A DNA stretch of 64,000 nt from an uncultured Lachnospiraceae bacterium (lineage in GTDB: Bacteria > Bacillota > Clostridia > Lachnospirales > Lachnospiraceae): the NCBI GenBank assembly GCA_902777355.1, contig CACYTU010000006.1, positions 1 to 64,000 of the forward strand. The letters are read 5' to 3'. The notes under the pieces are model-generated. The model searched no databases. It saw only the letters and a list, made by a program, of their open reading frames with translations, and was not told the origin of the DNA. This document shows, one piece after another, positions 1-7,975 of this stretch; the first letter of the stretch is position 1, and every line of letters begins with the position of its first letter. A program made the translations under genes and the position numbers.

Positions 1-63
1 CGACTCGCATATCGCGCTGCCAGCTTCGCTTCGCAGCTGCTTCTATGCTCGTCCGTGTTTGGC

Positions 64-120
64 TGTCAAATGTCATCGCAGTGTCCCGGGCAAGCCCGGA
101 CACTGTGATGCCGCTTGACA
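64..120 (-). terminator. Long imperfect hairpin downstream of glyS
   Basis: A dyad spans this stretch: outer arms TGTCAA and TTGACA, inner arms CAGTGTCCCGGGC and GCCCGGACACTG closing on a two-base loop. It begins about 10 bases after the glyS stop on the minus strand. There is no clear T-run, so it may be a terminator, an RNA-stabilising 3' hairpin or a member of the palindromic intergenic elements seen elsewhere in the window. Confidence 0.5.
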
Positions 121-129
121 GCTTGTTTT

Positions 130-1435
130 TCAGAAATCAAACTTATCCAGGAACCATGCGTCAAGCTGGTCGATCGGGACGCGGACCTGCTCCATGCTGT
201 CGCGCATGCGGATGGTGACGGCCTTGTCCTCAGCGGACTCAAAATCGTAAGTCAGGCAGAAAGGAGTACCGATCTCGTCCTGTCTGCGATAGCGCTTGCC
301 GATGTTGCCGCGGTCGTCGAATTCGCAGTTGTAATGTCTGCTGAGCTTCTTATAAATCTCGAAAGCATCCTCGGAAAGCTTCTTGGAAAGGGGAAGGACA
401 CCGATCTTGACGGGTGCCAGCGCGGGATGGAAGCGCATGACGGTGCGCTTGTCGCCGCCCTCGAGCTCCTCTTCGTCATAGGCCGCGCAAAGGAAGGCCA
501 GAGTGACGCGGTCCGCGCCCAGTGAAGGCTCGACAACGTAAGGGATGTAGCGGGTCTTCTTCTGGTCATCGAAATAGGTCAGGTCCTCGCCGGAGGTGTT
601 CTGGTGCTGGGTCAGGTCATAGTCGGTCCTGTCCGCGATGCCCCACAGCTCGCCCCATCCGAAGGGGAACAGGAACTCAATATCTGTGGTCGCCTTGGAG
701 TAGAAGGAGAGCTCCTCGGGGTCGTGGTCGCGCATGCGGGTCTCTTCAGGCTTGAGGCCGAGGGTCATCAGCCAGTTCCAGCAGAAATCCTTCCAGTATT
801 TGAACCACTCGAGCATTGCGGAAGGACTTGCCGATCTGGCAGATGCCGAAGGGGATCTTCTTCCTGGATGTTCTCTGGACATTTTTGAAATTGACAAAAA
901 TACCCTGAGCAGTCTCGGGACGCAGATAGACGGTCGCGCTGGAGTCCTCGGTGACACCCTGGAAGGTCTTGAACATCAGGTTGAACTGACGGATATCGGT
1001 CCAGTGGAACTTGCCGCAGGTGGGGCAGGCGACACTGAACTTGTTGATGAAGCTCATCATCTCATCTGCTGTCCAGCCGTCGACACTGCCGTCCAGAGTC
1101 ATCTCCTTTTCAGCCGCGTAGCTCTCGATCAGCTGGTCGGCGCGGAAACGGGCGCCGCAGGCCTTGCAGTCCATGAGCGGGTCGGAAAAGCTTGCCAGAT
1201 GTCCGCTGGCGATCCAGGTCTTGGGATTCATGAGGATGGCGCAGTCTACGCCCACGTTCTCGGGGGTCTCGGTGACAAACTTCTGCCACCAGGCCTTCTT
1301 GACGTTGTTCTTGAGCTCAACGCCCAGATTTCCGTAATCCCAGGTGTTGGCCAGACCGCCGTAGATCTGGGAACCGGGATAGATGAATCCTCTGTTGTTG
1401 CACAGGGCAACGATCTTTTCCATTGTCTTTTCCAT
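130..1435 (-). pseudogene. glyS: Glycyl-tRNA synthetase, frameshifted by an internal deletion
   Basis: This is the single-chain class II glycyl-tRNA synthetase, which charges tRNA-Gly in the cytoplasm. The 5' part (1435 to about 824) starts at an ATG after AAGGAG, contains the CKACG and CPTCG cysteine pairs and stops matching the family at IGKSFRN. The 3' part, from about 820 to 130, resumes in another frame at [10 protein letters not shown]. It carries motif 3 ([10 protein letters not shown]) and the anticodon-binding domain ([10 protein letters not shown]) and ends normally. About 28 residues that normally join them, including most of class II motif 2 (after FRNE), are missing, so neither part can be active alone. 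The rest is well conserved and shows no other decay. This points to a recent deletion with another copy elsewhere, or to an assembly error. Confidence 0.85.
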
Positions 1436-1756
1436 ACTCGCTGTAACTCCTTTGCTTTTTTTCTTTCAAATCTCCCGCTCAGATCCTCCCGACAGAAAGA
1501 TCCGGCGTCAGATGATATGGCAAATATCCTTTGTCGTGATTAAAGAAAAACCACCGAACTATCATTATAGAGCAGAAATATGTGTTTTTCAACAACAAAT
1601 AATCTCCCGGAAGTCAACCGGAAACAATCGGAAACAATCCGGAAATAACCGGAAATAATCCCGGCGGGATGATCAGGGAGGAAATATCCAGGAACTGTGG
1701 TTCCGGAAAAATTTTCCGGAAATAATTGTCCCGGAAAAAAACCGCCCCTCAAATAA
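1436..1756. other. Intergenic region between recO and glyS
   Basis: No gene is seen in these 321 bases. The stretch holds GGAAA-rich short repeats (1618-1663) and a near-perfect palindrome at 1701-1721 (TTCCGGAAAA, one base, TTTTCCGGAA). No T-box leader for glyS (no specifier stem or conserved T-box sequence) was recognised. Confidence 0.6.
1618..1663. repeat. 10-11 bp tandem repeat (CCGGAAA-type)
   Basis: Four consecutive units of the type CGGAAACAATC or CGGAAATAAC run through this stretch, downstream of recO and upstream of glyS on the minus strand. Related CCGGAAA words continue to about 1740. Confidence 0.7.
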
Positions 1757-2413
1757 CTACAGGGTCAGCGCCTTTAGAATATCCAGACTCTCGAAATGGT
1801 GGTTGAGGCTTCTTTTCACAGATACTTCCGCGATGTGCTCAAGCTCCACAAGAACGGAATCCTTCACCGCGAAAGTGTAGAGTGTCCTGATCGGGGATGA
1901 CACGATGTGTTCCACTGCCTGAAGGGCAGACGCCGAAAAGCCATGTTCCTGCGAAGGCGGCAGAAATTCTCCCTCTATCGCCGTAGCCCGGATCTCGAAG
2001 ACCGCCCTCACCAGGCGCTGCGGAATGCGGTTCGATTCCAAGGCCCGGAAGGACTGGTAGGCCAGAAGGAGCAGGGCCGACTCATCATTATTTTCCCTTG
2101 TTACATACTGAAGAAACTCCGCAAAATAGGAGGCGTAGCAGGTCGCCTCCATATCATTTCTGAGTTTTTCAAAAAATGTCTGCAGCTTTGCCTCGACAAG
2201 AACGTTGGAATTTCTGCCGGGCCGGATCCTGTAGGTTCCGAAACAGAAAGGAAGGGATACTGCCATCAGCGGGCTTCCCGGGCGGCGGGCGCCGCGGGCG
2301 AAGCAGGCGATCTTCCCCCTCTCCCTTGTCAGCAGGACGACCCTGCGGTCATATTCTCCGGCCGGCGTGCTCGCGAGGACAAGCGCCGTCAGATCTGTAA
2401 GGTCGTCATTCAT
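1757..2413 (-). CDS. recO: DNA repair protein RecO
   Basis: RecO is a recombination mediator that, with RecR, loads RecA on SSB-coated single-stranded DNA in gap repair. The N-terminal OB-fold region is recognisable (TALVLASTPAGEYDRRVVLLT, then GKIACFARGARR and NVLVEAKLQTFF) and is followed by the alpha-helical half. The CxxC zinc-finger cysteines present in many Firmicutes RecO proteins are not seen, and at about 218 residues the protein is slightly short. I prefer the ATG at 2413; a GTG at 2422 would add three residues. It lies downstream of era, a common arrangement in Firmicutes, with a 152-base gap that contains a CAAACCAC/GTGGTTTG hairpin. Confidence 0.88.
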   Translation of the reverse strand: MNDDLTDLTALVLASTPAGEYDRRVVLLTRERGKIACFARGARRPGSPLMAVSLPFCFGTYRIRPGRNSNVLVEAKLQTFFEKLRNDMEATCYASYFAEFLQYVTRENNDESALLLLAYQSFRALESNRIPQRLVRAVFEIRATAIEGEFLPPSQEHGFSASALQAVEHIVSSPIRTLYTFAVKDSVLVELEHIAEVSVKRSLNHHFESLDILKALTL

Positions 2414-2514
2414 AGCCTGCACACTTCCTCTTTAAAATACCTGTGCCAATAATCCCGCGTTTTGCAAACATTTATGATTAAATCTGCGCGCTGCTACGCT
2501 CTTAAGAGCTCTCG

Positions 2515-2533
2515 CAAACCACGCAGTGGTTTG
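2515..2533. repeat. Perfect 8-bp hairpin between era and recO
   Basis: CAAACCAC and GTGGTTTG pair around a GCA loop. There is no adjoining T-run. The hairpin lies in the era-recO gap and may mark an RNA processing or attenuation point. Confidence 0.4.
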
Positions 2534-2565
2534 TTATCGCCCAACACATTCACAAACATGTATAA

Positions 2566-3681
2566 TCAGAGCTTCCTGTCGTCGTAGCCGAATGATCTCA
2601 TCTGGGTGTCATCATCCTTCCAGTCGCGGCGGACCTTGACCCAGAGCTTGAGGTTAACCTGGCACTGCAGCATATTCTCGATGTCCTTGCGAGCGTCCAT
2701 GCCGATTTTGCGGAGCATTTCCCCGCCCTTGCCGATCACGATGCGCTTGTGGCCTTCTCTCTCACAGATAATGGAGGCGTCGATATCGCAGATGTCTCCC
2801 TTGCCCTTGCGGGAGCGCATCTTCATGGACTCGATCGTCACGGCGATGCCGTGGGGCACCTCCTCCTGCAAAAGACGCAGGGCCTTCTCCCGGACGATTT
2901 CCCCGGCAATTTCCCGCTCGGTCTGCGTCGTCACCATGTCCTCGTCGTAGAAGGGCTGACCAACCGGCATCAGATCGAAGATGTCCTTCATCAGCCGGTC
3001 CACCCCGTCGCCTGTGCGGGCACTCACCGGAATGATCTCGTGGAAGACGCCCAGTCGGGCATACTCATCGATGACGGGAAGGATCTCGGCTTTTTTGACC
3101 TTGTCGATCTTGTTGATCACGACGATGACAGGAGTTTTGACTTCTTTCAGGAGTTCAATGATCAGCTTGTCCTCCTCTGAAATCTTCTGGCGCGGCTCGA
3201 CCAGCCACAGGATCACATCCACTTCCTTCAGTGTTCCCTTTGCCGCCTTGACCATATAGGTGCCCAGCTTTGTGCGGCTCTGGTGGATACCGGGAGTGTC
3301 CAGAAAAACGATCTGTCCTTCCTCACCGGTGTAGATCGTGCGGATTCTGGTGCGTGTCGTCTGGGGCTTATAGGAAGTGATGGCGATCTTCTGCCCGATC
3401 ATGCGGTTCATGAGGGTCGATTTGCCGACGTTGGGCCGGCCGATAATCGTGGCGAAACCGGCTTTTTTGAGTACAGGGGCGGAAGGCTCCTGCTCCCCGG
3501 CACCCGGTTCCGGTCCCCGGTCTGCAGCCGATTCCGTTTCCTGGCCTGCTGCCTGTTCCGGTTCCCGGTCTGCTGCCTGTCCTTCTTGCCGGCATGCGGC
3601 CTGTTCATTTTCCTGACCGGCAGCGGCTTCTGTCTCTTCAGCAGACCTCTGAAGCAGGTCTTTCTCTATGTTTTCAGTCAT
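2566..3681 (-). CDS. era: GTPase Era with a long acidic N-terminal extension
   Basis: Era is an essential GTPase that binds the 3' end of 16S rRNA and helps mature the 30S subunit. The G domain begins at GRPNVGKS (about residue 81), with DTPG and NKID following, and the C-terminal KH domain contains GKGGEMLRKIG. The usual protein has about 300 residues; this one has 371 because the first 69 or so form a Glu/Gln/Ala-rich tail with imperfect repeats (AAGQE, AADRE, AADRG). I chose the ATG at 3681 because GGAGGTGAAA precedes it directly; an ATG at 3693 lies upstream inside the ribosome site. The extension keeps frame with the G domain and has no stop, so it is probably translated. Confidence 0.93.
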   Translation of the reverse strand: MTENIEKDLLQRSAEETEAAAGQENEQAACRQEGQAADREPEQAAGQETESAADRGPEPGAGEQEPSAPVLKKAGFATIIGRPNVGKSTLMNRMIGQKIAITSYKPQTTRTRIRTIYTGEEGQIVFLDTPGIHQSRTKLGTYMVKAAKGTLKEVDVILWLVEPRQKISEEDKLIIELLKEVKTPVIVVINKIDKVKKAEILPVIDEYARLGVFHEIIPVSARTGDGVDRLMKDIFDLMPVGQPFYDEDMVTTQTEREIAGEIVREKALRLLQEEVPHGIAVTIESMKMRSRKGKGDICDIDASIICEREGHKRIVIGKGGEMLRKIGMDARKDIENMLQCQVNLKLWVKVRRDWKDDDTQMRSFGYDDRKL

Positions 3682-3763
3682 TTTCACCTCCATATCGAGG
3701 GGATGTGCATAATCACTTTTTTACCCTCGAAAGATTGTATTCTTCATCCAGTGCCCGTTGCAG

Positions 3764-6745
3764 TCACACGAGCTTGCGGATCGTGCCGAAAAGGTCGGAG
3801 TTCTCACGGATCTTGGAGTCGCTTCCGACAACACAGAGGCAGGCATCCGCCATGATCGCGTCAAGATAGGCCGACATGCCCCGGATGTCCTCGCAGGTCG
3901 CGTCAAGGACCTGGTCCCGCTCCTTCTGAAGCTTTTCCTCTGTCAGTCCGGACAGATAGGATGAAAGAGAATATCTGCCGTAGACATAGGGAGTCATGGG
4001 CTGGTCAAGAGCACTCACTGCTCCGATGATATACTTGGTCATAGTGCGCTCATCCGCTTGGAAATCTCTCAGGAAAGCAGCGGTCTCTTCAAAAGTCTGT
4101 ATGGTGCGGCGCAGGTGCGGATCTCTGTAGGAGACAAGGAAGCCGTATCCGTCCCTGTTCATACTGCTCATACAGCCGTAGGCACCGCCCTCTACACGGA
4201 CTTTGCCCCACAGGTATTCGTATCCAAGCAGCACTCTCAGTACACGGAAAGCGCCGGTCGGCTCCAGGCCTGCTTTCATAAAGTTTCCGGCGCGGCACAC
4301 ATACTGCACCTGACCAGCCGTCGTAAGACCCTCGTTCTTCTTTTCCAGAACCGGATCGAATCTCTCCCCGGGGTTCTGCATGGGGGGATTGAGTTCATCA
4401 GCCAGCTGCTGTGAAAGAGTCAGTATCTCCGGTATATCTTCTTCACAGGCTGTGCAGTCAAAGGTCATGTTGTCCGCACGGAAGACGGCCGCAGCCATCT
4501 CCTGCAGATCCCGGCAGAGTTTCCGGGCTTCCGCGGGATCCACCATGGCCTTACATATGCTGTCCAGTTTGTCATAAGCTCCCAGTCCGGAGATCAGATC
4601 CATAATCGCTGCGGGCAGGGAAATATAGGAAAGGGCTCTCTGGGCAGCGGTCGCGTGGCCAGACGAAGACATTCCCGCCCTCATTCCGGCCCGCTCTTCT
4701 TCAAGCACCTCAAGGATGCGCTCCGGCATGTTGTAATTTGTCTTCAGGAGGATCTCCCTGACCAGGTCAAATGCGGCACTAAGATTTTTATGAAGCACCT
4801 TGAGAGAGACCTCAAAAGTCAGGCGCCAGCCCTTGTCCTCTTCGGGACTGCCGTACCATTTGTAGCCGGACACGACACAGGAGATCCCTCCAGTGCAGAT
4901 ATTGATCTCATGCCCCAGAGAAGCATAGCTGTACTTTTCGGTGTCCAGAACCTTGAACAGCGTCTTGAAAGCGCCCAGCAGACGGATATATTTTTCCGGC
5001 AGATCCCGAATATCGAAGATGAAATTAATATAATCAATATGGTTGGTCGACAGAGGATGTGTGATCACTGTCCTGCCGCCGGTCTCCCTGATATCATTTA
5101 CCAGCGGAACGGTCTTCCGTGTGAGGTCCTCCCTCGTCAGCATGGGGATCTTGCGGATGTCCTCCTCCGAATCCGGGGTCTGCTGCCATTTCCTCAGAGC
5201 TTTAAAATCTTCAACGATCTGTTCCCTCTCTTCCCGGCTGAGCCCCTCCGCGAATTTTTTCATGCGTTCGCGCATCTTTTCGTCCAGACGGTCCGAAAGT
5301 CCCTGTTCGGGCTTGAGAACAACGACCGCGCAGTGGGGATTTCCGAGCAGATTCTCTCTGATGATATTTTCAAAGTATCCCTGGTCAGCCTTTTTCCTGA
5401 GCTCGTCGAACCAGCCGCCTATGCAGAGACCGACAAAAGGCTTTTTGTCATCATAGAGCCAGGTCTCCAGGGCGCTCAGGCCGTAGATGAGTCCTTTGGA
5501 ATAAGAGCCGTAATCCGCCTCTCTGTAGCGGAACTCGTAGCGGTTGATCCCCGCCTCGATGGCGCGGCGTTCAAGACCATTCTCTGCCAGTCCGGCCAGC
5601 GTGTCCCTGATGACCTTTACAAATTCATCCTTGCGGGCTGGATCAGTGTATTTGGATACGATCGAGTAGCATGGCTGACGGATTCCTGTGTCAAAGGAGG
5701 CAAATACATCCTCGCCGAGTCCTCTGTCACGCAGCGCCTTGCGGACGGGGGCACCCTCCGCGTCGCATAGTGCGTAGGTGAGGATCTGAATGGCCATATT
5801 CCTGCGGGCGTCCAGGCCGTCAGGAGCCACGCAGACGTTCCAGGACAGGAAGGACTTTCCGGCGGGATCCTCTTCCGGCAGGATCGAATAGGTGCATTCC
5901 TTCTCCACAGGTGCTTCAAAGGCATCCTCAGTCCTGATCGCAGAGTCAATCTCCAGGCGGTCAAAATGAGAGAGATAGTTTTCATCGATCCATGTCAGGC
6001 GCTCCGCCATATCCATATCTCCGTAGAGGTAGATATAGCTGTTGGACGGGTGATAGTAACGTCTGTGAAAATCCAGATATGCCTCGTATGTCAGATCCGG
6101 AATATTGACCGGGTCACCTCCGGACTCATGGGCATAAGTGGTGTGAGGATAGAGGGCGGAATTGATTTCCCTTAAGAGAATATCTTCAGCGTTGGCCAGC
6201 GCCCCCTTCATCTCATTGTAAACGACGCCGTTGACCTTGATCTCACTGTCGGCGTCCTCTGCTTCATAATGCCAGCCCTCCTGGCGGAAGATATTCTGTT
6301 CTTTATAGATATTGGGATAAAAAACAGCATCCAGATACACATGCATGAGATTCTTAAAATCCCGGTCATTGCAGCTGGCAACCGGATAGACTGTTTTATC
6401 CGGATAGGTCATGGCGTTCAGGAAGGTGTTGAGCGAGCCCTTGGCAAGTTCGATGAAAGGATCCTTGATCGGGAACTTCCTGGATCCGCACAGGACGGTG
6501 TGCTCGATGATATGCGCGACACCGGTGGAATCCTCCGGGGGTGTGCGGAAGGCAATATAAAACACTTTATTTGTGTCCTTTTTCGGCAGCAGGGCAATAC
6601 GGGCCCCGGTCTTTTTATGACGCAGCAGCCAGCTGTCGCTGTCGATATCGGGAAGAAACTCATGCGAAACCACCTCGTAAGCCGAAAGATTCTCAATCCC
6701 TTCCGCGGCATTTACAGAAACACTCTTTTCATGTACAGATTCCAT
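3764..6745 (-). CDS. M16 family zinc metalloprotease (presequence-protease type)
   Basis: This is a large insulinase-superfamily peptidase of 993 residues, the single-chain M16C type related to mitochondrial PreP/Cym1, which degrades short peptides in an enclosed chamber. The inverted zinc motif HIIEH is at residues 78-82, and the third metal ligand is the Glu of NEMKGAL near residue 178. The rest fits the expected four-domain arrangement, including an M16C-associated region. No signal peptide is seen, so a cytoplasmic role in peptide turnover is likely. It lies 82 bases upstream of era on the same strand, behind GAAGAGAATAT as a ribosome site. The physiological substrate cannot be told from the sequence. 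Confidence 0.9.
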   Translation of the reverse strand: MESVHEKSVSVNAAEGIENLSAYEVVSHEFLPDIDSDSWLLRHKKTGARIALLPKKDTNKVFYIAFRTPPEDSTGVAHIIEHTVLCGSRKFPIKDPFIELAKGSLNTFLNAMTYPDKTVYPVASCNDRDFKNLMHVYLDAVFYPNIYKEQNIFRQEGWHYEAEDADSEIKVNGVVYNEMKGALANAEDILLREINSALYPHTTYAHESGGDPVNIPDLTYEAYLDFHRRYYHPSNSYIYLYGDMDMAERLTWIDENYLSHFDRLEIDSAIRTEDAFEAPVEKECTYSILPEEDPAGKSFLSWNVCVAPDGLDARRNMAIQILTYALCDAEGAPVRKALRDRGLGEDVFASFDTGIRQPCYSIVSKYTDPARKDEFVKVIRDTLAGLAENGLERRAIEAGINRYEFRYREADYGSYSKGLIYGLSALETWLYDDKKPFVGLCIGGWFDELRKKADQGYFENIIRENLLGNPHCAVVVLKPEQGLSDRLDEKMRERMKKFAEGLSREEREQIVEDFKALRKWQQTPDSEEDIRKIPMLTREDLTRKTVPLVNDIRETGGRTVITHPLSTNHIDYINFIFDIRDLPEKYIRLLGAFKTLFKVLDTEKYSYASLGHEINICTGGISCVVSGYKWYGSPEEDKGWRLTFEVSLKVLHKNLSAAFDLVREILLKTNYNMPERILEVLEEERAGMRAGMSSSGHATAAQRALSYISLPAAIMDLISGLGAYDKLDSICKAMVDPAEARKLCRDLQEMAAAVFRADNMTFDCTACEEDIPEILTLSQQLADELNPPMQNPGERFDPVLEKKNEGLTTAGQVQYVCRAGNFMKAGLEPTGAFRVLRVLLGYEYLWGKVRVEGGAYGCMSSMNRDGYGFLVSYRDPHLRRTIQTFEETAAFLRDFQADERTMTKYIIGAVSALDQPMTPYVYGRYSLSSYLSGLTEEKLQKERDQVLDATCEDIRGMSAYLDAIMADACLCVVGSDSKIRENSDLFGTIRKLV

Positions 6746-6856
6746 ATATTCTCTTCTTTTCCTTTCTGACGGACGTTCTGACAGATATTTAAAGAGATGT
6801 GTAAATAAATATCTGCATAAATGTTCGATTAATGTTCAAAAATATCTGCAACTATA

Positions 6857-6904
6857 TATTCAAAAGGATGTTCAAATGGATATTCAAATGAATTATCAAA
6901 TGAA
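6857..6904. repeat. 12-bp tandem repeat, four units
   Basis: Four contiguous 12-base units (TATTCAAAAGGA, TGTTCAAATGGA, TATTCAAATGAA, TTATCAAATGAA) lie just upstream of the M16 peptidase gene. Unit divergence is low, which suggests recent slippage expansion. Confidence 0.8.
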
Positions 6905-7159
6905 AGCGCGGGCTCATAGTGCCCTGAATAAAGAAAAAGATCCTGAGGCTGTCCGGGCATGCCGACAAGTCCCGAAACCCTGATCTGTCTTTAACCTCAA
7001 TATCTTGTTATAACATCTAAATAAATATTTGTAAATCAGAATGCCCTGACATGCCTTTATCCCACTGCATTAGCGGTACAGTTCAGGCCATGCTGAAAAC
7101 AATACGCCTTTTGTGCATCACTGTTTCGGCGGGACGCTCCCGCCCTGTAAAAAATGGTC

Positions 7160-7192
7160 AAAAAAGGTGAGTCGGAAAGGATCCGGCTCACC
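7160..7192 (-). terminator. Rho-independent terminator after the acidic membrane protein gene
   Basis: On the minus strand a 10-bp stem (GGTGAGCCGG with CCGACTCACC, one G-T pair, 7-base loop) is followed directly by TTTTTT. It lies about 150 bases beyond the stop of the gene at 7343-7681 and should end its transcript. Confidence 0.85.
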
Positions 7193-7239
7193 TCTATGGT
7201 CACCTCTATAAGGTCGTCTCTATGGTCGTCTCTACGGTC
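7190..7239. repeat. 12-14 bp tandem repeat
   Basis: Units ACCTCTATGGTC, ACCTCTATAAGGTC, GTCTCTATGGTC and GTCTCTACGGTC follow each other between the stop of the acidic membrane protein gene and its terminator. Confidence 0.75.
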
Positions 7240-7342
7240 GTAAGGAATGCATCGTTTTGATCGAGATCCGTCATGCCGCCTTGATCAACGGCAGAAGCCG
7301 GGGATGCGGCAGGACCGCTGTCCCTTATCCGGAACCCGGTAC

Positions 7343-7681
7343 TTATTCCTCAGCTCCCTCTTCCTCTGCTTCCTCAGCAGGAGCTTCCTCAGACTCTTCT
7401 TCCTCAGCAGGAGCTTCTTCTTCAACGTCTTCTTCGGTCTCTTCAAAGTCGTCATCATCGTCTTCAAAGTAATCGAAGTCATCGTCAAAATCATCATCGT
7501 CATAGTCATCATAATAATCAGGTGTCAGGAAACGATACACACCATAGGCAATAAGAGCCACGATGACCACTCCGCCGATCAGAGCCAGGCACCAGACCAG
7601 CTTGTTCTCAGACTCCTTGTTTTTAGCTTTGACGGCGTCGATCAGTTCCTGAAATTTCGCTTTGGTCACATCAATATACAT
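7343..7681 (-). CDS. Small single-pass membrane protein with a highly acidic C-terminal tail
   Basis: I do not recognise a named family. The 112-residue protein has a short basic N-terminal region (KFQELIDAVKAKNKESENK), one hydrophobic segment around residues 28-49 (LVWCLALIGGVVIVALIAYG) and then a tail of about 60 residues made almost only of Asp, Glu, Tyr, Phe and Ala. Tail repeats such as EEAPAEE are visible. By the positive-inside rule the tail may face outward. I chose the ATG at 7681 because GGAGGAGCGAACG precedes it; an upstream in-frame start lacks such a site. It has its own terminator and lies 275 bases downstream of pcrA. Confidence 0.75.
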   Translation of the reverse strand: MYIDVTKAKFQELIDAVKAKNKESENKLVWCLALIGGVVIVALIAYGVYRFLTPDYYDDYDDDDFDDDFDYFEDDDDDFEETEEDVEEEAPAEEEESEEAPAEEAEEEGAEE

Positions 7682-7900
7682 CGTTCGCTCCTCCTGTTTC
7701 TTTCCTTGCAATTACTCTGCAGAAAATCTGCATGGGCATATGTCTAATCACTATTACTATAACACTTGCTGATGTCTATTTCCACTAAAAAATGAAATGA
7801 TATCAGACCTGAAAGTATTCCGGAAGTAATTCCTGAAGTATACGATGGAGGGGATCCGATCATCACAGATGTGATTGCTGTCCAGTCATCTTTCCCAACA

Positions 7901-7975
7901 GTTTCTGAAGTTTTCCTGAACGCCCGCCGGATTTTTCCTCCCTGGCACATCTTCCTTCAAAGTTTCTGAAGTTTT
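7901..7975. repeat. Duplicate of the pcrA 3' end
   Basis: The 14-base word GTTTCTGAAGTTTT occurs at 7901-7914 and 7962-7975, 61 bases apart. The second copy contains the last codons of pcrA (coding strand AAACTTCAGAAACT); the first lies downstream of its stop. CATCTT-type sequence beside both copies suggests a longer decayed duplication. Confidence 0.6.

Larger units (their letters stand above)
6746..7342. other. 597-bp intergenic region with repeats and hairpins
   Basis: No gene is seen. The stretch contains a 12-bp tandem repeat (6857-6904), a GGCGGGA/TCCCGCC hairpin at 7128-7144, the terminator of the acidic membrane protein gene (7160-7192) and a second 12-bp array (7190-7239). Confidence 0.6.

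Noticed and set aside
1436..1756. T-box leader for glyS
   Set aside because: No T-box consensus, specifier loop or antiterminator was seen.
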